Positions 58,993 through 64,000 of a stretch of DNA of 64,000 nucleotides are shown in pieces. A model generated the notes under the pieces. That model had not been told where the DNA came from and searched no databases. It was given only the letters and a program-made list of their open reading frames with translations. The first letter of the stretch is position 1. Each line of letters starts with the position of its first letter. This stretch comes from Bradyrhizobium sp. CCGUVB4N (GTDB lineage Bacteria > Pseudomonadota > Alphaproteobacteria > Rhizobiales > Xanthobacteraceae), in contig NZ_JANADP010000001.1 of NCBI RefSeq assembly GCF_024199945.1, positions 7,812,001 through 7,876,000 on the forward strand. The letters are read 5' to 3'. The translations under genes and the position numbers were made by a program.

Positions 58993-59514
58993 TCAAAACT
59001 CGTTCGCGATCTTCGACAACATCCCGAGCAGGGCTTCGCGGTTGGCTTGCCCCAGCAGCTCGTTGAGCCGCGACTCGTGCTTGGTGGCGACGAGCTTCTT
59101 GGCGCGCGTCAGGACCGCCTTGCCCTTGTCGGTCAAAACCAGGATGTGCGAGCGGCGGTCGTTGGTGGAGCGGATCCGCGCGCAGAGGTCGCGGCTCTCG
59201 AGATTGTCGAGCATGGCGACGAAATTCGGCCGGAGGATGCCGAGGGTGGAGGCGATCTCGGTCTGGTTACGGCCCGGGTTCTTCTCCACCAGCAGGAGCA
59301 CCGAGAACTGCGCCGGTGTCAGCTGGAGCGAGGCCATGCAGCGCAAAAAGTTCTCGAAGACCTTGAGCTGGGCGCGCTTGAGCACGTAGCCGAGCTGCTC
59401 CGAGAGCTCGCCGAGCTGGAGGGCTTCGGGCAGGCCGTCGGCGGCATCCTTGCGGCCCTTGGTCGCGTCGGACGCCTTTTCGGCAGACTTTTCAGCGGTT
59501 TTCGAAACGGTCAT
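58993..59514 (-). CDS. MarR-family transcriptional regulator
   Basis: The 173-residue protein has a Lys/Ala-rich N-terminal tail (1-30), a dimerisation helix ('LGYVLKRAQLKVFENFLRCM') and the MarR winged helix: 'LTPAQFSVLLLVEKNPGRNQ', 'EIASTLGILRPNFVAMLDNL', wing 'RSTNDRRSHILVLTDKG'. MarR proteins of this type sense aromatic or acyl-CoA ligands and repress neighbouring genes. It is divergent from the second LIV operon across a perfect inverted repeat, so it probably controls that importer and itself. Confidence 0.92.
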   Translation of the reverse strand: MTVSKTAEKSAEKASDATKGRKDAADGLPEALQLGELSEQLGYVLKRAQLKVFENFLRCMASLQLTPAQFSVLLLVEKNPGRNQTEIASTLGILRPNFVAMLDNLESRDLCARIRSTNDRRSHILVLTDKGKAVLTRAKKLVATKHESRLNELLGQANREALLGMLSKIANEF

Positions 59515-59572
59515 CGCCTCATGCTCGCAATCCCGCTAAATTCGGGACGGGTCGTTCGCCGCCCTTGAGATT

Positions 59573-59606
59573 ATATTTGATAATTGTTATGGACCATATC
59601 AAATAT
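59573..59606. promoter_or_regulatory. Inverted repeat between marR and the second livH, probable MarR operator
   Basis: atatttgata (59573-59582) and tatcaaatat (59597-59606) are perfect ten-base arms 14 bases apart, in the gap shared by the divergent genes. Size and A+T-rich half-sites suit MarR-family dimers; each arm may also be half of a separate site. Binding is inferred. Confidence 0.6.
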
Positions 59607-59691
59607 CGTCAGCGTATTTCAATGGCTGTGAACGGACCATCCACCGCAACCGCGGAGGCCGGTCCGGATCGTTAAGGGGGAGCGTCCGGTC

Positions 59692-60732
59692 TTGAACACC
59701 ACCATCATGCTGTTCCTGCTGCAGGACGGCATTACCAATGGCGCGATCTATGCGCTGCTCGGCCTGGCGCTGGTGCTGGTGTTCGCCGTCACCCGCGTCA
59801 TCCTCATCCCCCAGGGCGAATTCGTCACCTATGGCGCGCTGACCTATGCCTCGCTGGCCTCGGGCCAGATGCCGGGCACGGCCAAGCTTGCCCTGGCCCT
59901 GGGCATCGGCGCCTGCGCCTTCGACCTGTTCGTAGCCCGCAAGGCACTGCATGGCCGGCTGATCGTCCGCAGCGTCCTCGCCAACGTCGTACTGCCGGCC
60001 GTCGTGCTGGCGCTGACCATCACCTTCGCCGCCCAGAAGCCGCCGGTCGCGGTCTGCATCGCGCTGTCGCTGGTGATCGTGGCGATGATCGGCCTCTATC
60101 TCTACCGCATCGCGTTCCAGCCGCTGGCGCACACCTCGGTGCTGGTGCTGCTGATCGCCTCGGTCGGCGTGCATCTGGCGCTTCAGGGATTGGGCTTGCT
60201 GTTCTTCGGCGCCGAGGGCCAGCGCGGACCGGCCGTGCTGTCCGGCGCGTTCACCGCGGGCTCGCTGCGCTTCACCGGCCAGAGCCTCACGGTCTACGGC
60301 ATCACCATCGCCTTCATCGTCGGTCTCTGGCTGTTCTTCGGCCTGACGCTCTACGGCAAGGCGTTGCGCGCCACCGCCGTCAACCGGCTGGGCGCCCGGC
60401 TCGCCGGCATCCGCACCACGCTGTCGGGGCAGATCGCCTTCCTGCTGGCCTCCGTCATCGGCGCGCTGTCGGGCATCATGATCGTGCCGATCACGACGCT
60501 CTACTACGACTCGGGCTTCCTGATCGGCCTGAAGGGCTTCGTCGCCGCGATCATCGGCGGCCTCGTCAGCTATCCCCTCACGGCGGTCGCGGCTCTGTTC
60601 GTCGGCATCGTCGAGGCGTTCTCGTCCTTCTATGCCTCCAACTACAAGGAGGTGATCGTGTTCATGCTCCTGATCCCCGTGCTGCTGTTGCGCTCGCTCG
60701 CAGCACCTGCCGTCGAAGAAGAGAAGGACTGA
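59692..60732 (+). CDS. livH: LIV-type ABC transporter permease (LivH), second system
   Basis: The 346-residue permease probably starts at the TTG at 59692 behind GGGGGAG; an ATG five codons in is an alternative. It has LivH features ('ITNGAIYALLGLALVLVFAV', 'ILIPQGEFVTYGALTYASLA', 'LFFGLTLYGKALRATAVNRL') but is longer than the first LivH because of an insert near 60-130 with extra hydrophobic segments. It is the first gene of a three-gene importer operon that lacks its own binding-protein gene in this window. Confidence 0.9.
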   Translation: MNTTIMLFLLQDGITNGAIYALLGLALVLVFAVTRVILIPQGEFVTYGALTYASLASGQMPGTAKLALALGIGACAFDLFVARKALHGRLIVRSVLANVVLPAVVLALTITFAAQKPPVAVCIALSLVIVAMIGLYLYRIAFQPLAHTSVLVLLIASVGVHLALQGLGLLFFGAEGQRGPAVLSGAFTAGSLRFTGQSLTVYGITIAFIVGLWLFFGLTLYGKALRATAVNRLGARLAGIRTTLSGQIAFLLASVIGALSGIMIVPITTLYYDSGFLIGLKGFVAAIIGGLVSYPLTAVAALFVGIVEAFSSFYASNYKEVIVFMLLIPVLLLRSLAAPAVEEEKD

Positions 60733-60739
60733 GGCTGAG

Positions 60740-62509
60740 ATGCAGAGCCGGCTTCCCATCCTCATCTTCGCACTCGTGATGGCAGCGATCCCGTTCATCC
60801 CGGGCATGCCGCCGTTCTGGATCGTGCTGCTCGACAATATCGGCCTTGCCGCGCTGGTCGCGATGGGCCTCGTGCTGCTCACCGGTGTCGGCGGTCTCAC
60901 CTCGTTCGGACAGGCCGCCTTCGTCGGCTTCGGCGCCTACACCACGGCGCTGCTGACGACGGCTTACGGCCTGTCGCCCTGGCTGACCCTGCCGCTGTCG
61001 CTCGTGGTCAGCGGATCGCTCGCGGTGCTGCTCGGCCTGGTCACGGTCCGCCTCTCCGGCCATTACCTGCCGCTCGGCACGCTGGCCTGGGGGCTCGGCC
61101 TGTTCTACCTCTTCAGCAAGCTCGAATTCCTCGGGCGCAACGACGGCATCTCGGCGATCCCGCCGCTGTCGATCGGCTCGTTCAGGATGCTCGATCCCGG
61201 CTCGATCTACTTTGCGATCTGGGTCGCGGTCATCCTCTCCGCCCTGCTCACGATGAACCTGCTGGACTCCCGCACCGGCCGCGCCATCCGCGCGCTGCGG
61301 CGCGGCCATGTCGCGGCCGAAGCGTTCGGCGTGCACACGCCGCGCGCCAAGCTCCTGGTGTTCATCCACGCCGCCGTGCTCGCCGGCCTCTCCGGCTGGC
61401 TCTACGCCCATCTCCAGCGCGCGGTGAACCCGACGCCGTTCGGCGCGCAGGCCGGCATCGAATATCTCTTCATCGCGGTGGTCGGCGGCGCCGGTTACGT
61501 CTGGGGCGGCGTGCTGGGGGCTGCGATCGTCGTGATCCTGAAAGAGGCGCTGCAGAGCTACCTGCCGATGATCCTGCCCGGCTCCGGCCAGGTCGAGACC
61601 ATCGTGTTCGGCATCATGCTGGTGGCGCTGCTGCAGCTCGCGCCCGGCGGCGTCTGGCCCTGGCTGATGTCGCTCCTGCCCGAACGCACCGGCGGCAGGA
61701 AGCCGGACACCTCGCTGAAGCTCGAGGCGCGCTCCCGCGCACCCGGCCAGTCCGGCGTGCTGCTCCAGGTCGAGAAGGCGCGCAAGCAGTTCGGCGGCGT
61801 GGTCGCGGTCAACAACGTCTCCTTCGACGTCCAGGCCCGCGAGATCGTGGCGCTGATCGGTCCCAACGGCGCCGGCAAGAGCACCACCTTCAACCTGATC
61901 ACCGGCGTGCTGTCGGCAACCTCCGGCTCGATCTCGGTGCTCGGCAAGAAGGTCGATCGCGCGCCGCCGCAGGAGATCGTCAAGCTCGGCATCAGCAGGA
62001 CCTTCCAGCACGTCAAGCTGGTCCCCGACATGACCGTGCTGGAAAATGTCGCGATCGGCGCGCATCTGCGCGGCCATTCCGGGCCGCTCGCCTCGATGCT
62101 GCGTCTCGACCGCGCCGATGAAGCCAAACTGCTTGCGGAAGCCGCCCGGCAGATCGAGCGGGTCGGCCTCGCCGACCAGATGCACCAGCTCGCCGGATCG
62201 CTCTCGCTCGGCCAGCAGCGCATCGTCGAGATCGCCCGCGCGCTCTGCGTCGATCCGATGCTGCTGCTGCTCGACGAGCCCGCGGCCGGCCTGCGCCACA
62301 TGGAAAAGCAGCAGCTCGCGAAGCTGCTGCGGGATCTGCGCGACGGCGGTATGAGCGTGCTGCTGGTCGAGCACGACATGGGCTTCGTGATGAATCTCGC
62401 CGATCGCATCGTGGTGCTGGATTTCGGCACCAAGATCGCGGAAGGCACGCCCGCAACGATCAAGACCAATCCCGAAGTGATCAAGGCCTATCTCGGAGTG
62501 GCGGCATGA
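60740..62509 (+). CDS. Fused LIV-type permease-ATPase (LivM-LivG)
   Basis: The 589-residue protein joins a LivM permease (about 1-315: 'LLTGVGGLTSFGQAAFVGFG', 'RTGRAIRALRRGHVAAEAFG') to a LivG ATPase (about 340-589) with Walker A 'GPNGAGKS' (from Gly374), 'LSLGQQRIVEIARAL' signature, Walker B 'LLLLDEPAAGL' and 'LLVEHDMGFV'. A roughly 25-residue charged linker connects them. Such fusions fix the permease:ATPase ratio. The gene overlaps the following livF by ATGA. Confidence 0.93.
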   Translation: MQSRLPILIFALVMAAIPFIPGMPPFWIVLLDNIGLAALVAMGLVLLTGVGGLTSFGQAAFVGFGAYTTALLTTAYGLSPWLTLPLSLVVSGSLAVLLGLVTVRLSGHYLPLGTLAWGLGLFYLFSKLEFLGRNDGISAIPPLSIGSFRMLDPGSIYFAIWVAVILSALLTMNLLDSRTGRAIRALRRGHVAAEAFGVHTPRAKLLVFIHAAVLAGLSGWLYAHLQRAVNPTPFGAQAGIEYLFIAVVGGAGYVWGGVLGAAIVVILKEALQSYLPMILPGSGQVETIVFGIMLVALLQLAPGGVWPWLMSLLPERTGGRKPDTSLKLEARSRAPGQSGVLLQVEKARKQFGGVVAVNNVSFDVQAREIVALIGPNGAGKSTTFNLITGVLSATSGSISVLGKKVDRAPPQEIVKLGISRTFQHVKLVPDMTVLENVAIGAHLRGHSGPLASMLRLDRADEAKLLAEAARQIERVGLADQMHQLAGSLSLGQQRIVEIARALCVDPMLLLLDEPAAGLRHMEKQQLAKLLRDLRDGGMSVLLVEHDMGFVMNLADRIVVLDFGTKIAEGTPATIKTNPEVIKAYLGVAA

Positions 62510-63237
62510 GCGCGCTGTTGTCCGTCACAGATGCACATGTCGCCTATGGCAAGGTCGAGGCCGTGCGCTCGGTTGGGCTCGAAGTCGGCGAGAACCAGAT
62601 CGTCACCATCGTCGGCGCCAACGGCGCCGGCAAGACCACGCTGCTGTCGGCCATCATGGGCATCCTGCCGTTGAAGGGCCGCGTCGCCTTTGCCGGCCAG
62701 GACCTTGCCCGGCTCGACATCGAGGACCGCGTCGCGATGGGGCTCGGCCTGGTCCCTGAGCACCGCGAATTGTTCGTGACCATGAATGTCGAGGACAATC
62801 TCGAGCTCGGCGCTTTCCGCATCGAGCGCAGCAAGGCGAAGGCCTCGATGGAGCAGGTCTACACGCTGTTTCCGCGGCTGAAGGAGCGGCGCAAGCAGTT
62901 CGCCGGCACGCTCTCCGGCGGCGAGCAGCAGATGCTCGCCATGGGCCGCGCGCTGATGGGCGCCCCGAAACTCCTGATGCTGGACGAGCCGAGCCTCGGT
63001 CTCGCGCCGATCATCGTCGCCGACATTTTCCGCATCATCACCGAGCTGCGCGCCAGCGGCGTGTCTGTGCTGCTGGTCGAGCAGAACGCACAGGCCGCGC
63101 TGAAGATCGCCGACCAGGCCTATGTGATGGAGCTCGGCGAGTTCGTCCTCAGCGGCAAGGCCAGCGACATCGCGGCGAACGAGCGGGTGGCGGCCAGCTA
63201 TCTCGGCTTCCAGCACGAAGGCGAGAGCGCAATCTAG
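62506..63237 (+). CDS. livF: LIV-type ABC transporter ATP-binding protein (LivF), second system
   Basis: The 243-residue ATPase has Walker A 'GANGAGKT' (Lys43), 'LVPEHRELFVTMNVEDNLEL', signature 'LSGGEQQMLAMGRAL', Walker B 'LMLDEPSLGLAP' and 'LLVEQNAQAAL'. It overlaps the LivM-LivG fusion gene by four bases and completes the second importer. It is a paralog of the LivF at 50632. Confidence 0.93.
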   Translation: MSALLSVTDAHVAYGKVEAVRSVGLEVGENQIVTIVGANGAGKTTLLSAIMGILPLKGRVAFAGQDLARLDIEDRVAMGLGLVPEHRELFVTMNVEDNLELGAFRIERSKAKASMEQVYTLFPRLKERRKQFAGTLSGGEQQMLAMGRALMGAPKLLMLDEPSLGLAPIIVADIFRIITELRASGVSVLLVEQNAQAALKIADQAYVMELGEFVLSGKASDIAANERVAASYLGFQHEGESAI

Positions 63238-63247
63238 GTTGTTATTT

Positions 63248-63296
63248 GAGCATGATCTGTTCGGAAAACCGCTGCACGCTTTTCCGGATCATGCTC
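63248..63296. repeat. Palindromic repeat family G at the livF/dsbB junction
   Basis: gagcatgatc and gatcatgctc are perfect outer arms; cggaaaa / ttttccg pair inside. It sits between convergent genes, and the dsbB-like stop codon (63289-63291) lies within its right arm. Confidence 0.85.
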
Positions 63297-63831
63297 GCTT
63301 CGCCGTCCGCACAAAGCCCCAGGCGGCGATCGCGGCCATCAGCAGCGAGATCAGCACGTTGTAGCCGGCGAGCGAGAGGCCGAGGAAGCGCCATTGCACC
63401 TCGTCGCAGCGCACCACCTTGACGGTGTCGAGCCGCGACAGCAGATCGCCGGCGCTGCCGAGATTGACGACCGGGCCGCTGCAATCGGTCGGGCCCTTCC
63501 AGAACCCCCATTCGACGCCCGAGTGATAGGTGCCGAGGCCGGCATTGGCGAGCGCCGCCAGCGCGAGGATTGCGAGCCCGGCCAGCAGCAGCGGCCGCGG
63601 CGCGCCGCTCCGCGCCGCAACGGCCGTGAGCGCACCGACCGGGATCATGAGGTAATAGGCGTAGCGCTGCTCGAGGCAGAGCGGACAGGGCAGGATCTCG
63701 AGGACGAGCTGGAAGAACCAGGCGCCCGCAATCGTCGCCGCGGCGATCAGGGTGACGACCAGCGAGCCGGTCAGCGCAGGTGCGCTGGCGGCCGGTCGAA
63801 ATGCGGGCATTGCGGCACTCTGGGTCGTCAC
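63289..63831 (-). CDS. DsbB-like disulfide bond formation protein
   Basis: The 180-residue protein has four predicted membrane helices and the DsbB cysteine pattern: CPLC at Cys49/Cys52 in the first periplasmic loop and a second pair at Cys117 and Cys142 in the second loop. DsbB reoxidises DsbA and passes electrons to quinone. The CPLC motif is typical of alphaproteobacterial members. No dsbA is nearby. The TGA stop lies in the arm of a palindromic repeat. Confidence 0.88.
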   Translation of the reverse strand: MTTQSAAMPAFRPAASAPALTGSLVVTLIAAATIAGAWFFQLVLEILPCPLCLEQRYAYYLMIPVGALTAVAARSGAPRPLLLAGLAILALAALANAGLGTYHSGVEWGFWKGPTDCSGPVVNLGSAGDLLSRLDTVKVVRCDEVQWRFLGLSLAGYNVLISLLMAAIAAWGFVRTAKRA

Positions 63832-63855
63832 GGCGGCCTCTTTCGGATGGGGCGT

Positions 63856-63926
63856 GGCGCTAGATTCTCATTTTGATGCGTTTTCCTGACGTGAACCGGT
63901 ATCCACTTCGCTCGAAAACGCCACTA
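63856..63926. repeat. Palindromic repeat family H upstream of the dsbB-like gene
   Basis: gcgttttc (63878-63885) pairs with gaaaacgc (63914-63921), flanked by gcgctag and cactagc arms. It resembles dispersed palindromes common in Bradyrhizobium. 63927-64000 shows no gene before the window ends. Confidence 0.65.
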
Positions 63927-64000
63927 GCCTCTAACCCCGGCCCAGGCCCCTGTCGAGAACGCCCGGGATCACTTTGGCGCGGGTTGACCCCGGTTTCTCC

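Overview
This window is high-G+C alphaproteobacterial chromosome, most likely Bradyrhizobium or a close relative such as Rhodopseudomonas. I base this on gene content and order (a pim-type dicarboxylate operon, cycM, metF-metH, several LIV-type transporters) and on the many families of intergenic palindromes typical of that group. No rRNA, tRNA, CRISPR array, insertion sequence or phage gene was found. Nearly all the sequence is coding. The very long antisense reading frames are by-products of the high G+C.

Layout. 1-3 kb: the end of a Tad pilus-assembly cluster (tadB, tadC, convergent tadD-like lipoprotein). 3-7.4 kb: a metallophosphoesterase, a tiny membrane protein, and an M17 aminopeptidase overlapping an NlpC/P60 hydrolase. 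7.4-12.1 kb: the most accessory-looking stretch. It holds a universal stress protein behind a FixK/FNR-type box, three small predicted membrane proteins, two paralogous genes for about 64-residue peptides with double-glycine leaders, a remnant of a second NlpC/P60 gene, and a metallo-beta-lactamase-fold lipoprotein divergent from a LysR regulator. 12.1-19.9 kb: a yej-type peptide ABC importer with two tandem binding proteins. 20-22.5 kb: cycM, kdsB, pheA. 22.7-31 kb: a luciferase-like monooxygenase, metF-metH, a glutathione-transferase-like protein and a threonine-dehydratase-like enzyme. 31-40 kb: an outer-membrane beta-barrel protein, an acetyltransferase, a penicillin-acylase-family hydrolase, glpK, and an MBOAT/SGNH acyltransferase pair.

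40-63 kb is one functional block. A minus-strand beta-oxidation operon (bifunctional hydratase/dehydrogenase, CoA ligase, thiolase, two acyl-CoA dehydrogenases, SDR) has the gene order I recall for pimFABCDE of R. palustris. It diverges from an IclR regulator across a perfect palindrome. Downstream of iclR lie a four-gene LIV importer, three tandem substrate-binding-protein genes each with its own terminator, a glycerate-kinase-type gene, and a MarR regulator divergent from a second LIV importer in which permease and ATPase are fused. I infer that the block imports aliphatic or aromatic carboxylic acids and degrades them as CoA thioesters. The window ends with a DsbB-like protein.

The strongest candidate for something undescribed is the duplicated peptide block at 8.3-8.7 and 9.7-10.1 kb. 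Both copies keep a leader of the form VKRELS..EL..V.GG, an identical LGGGGLLKNP core motif, and a GTGA-N6-TCAC box centred the same distance upstream of the start codon.
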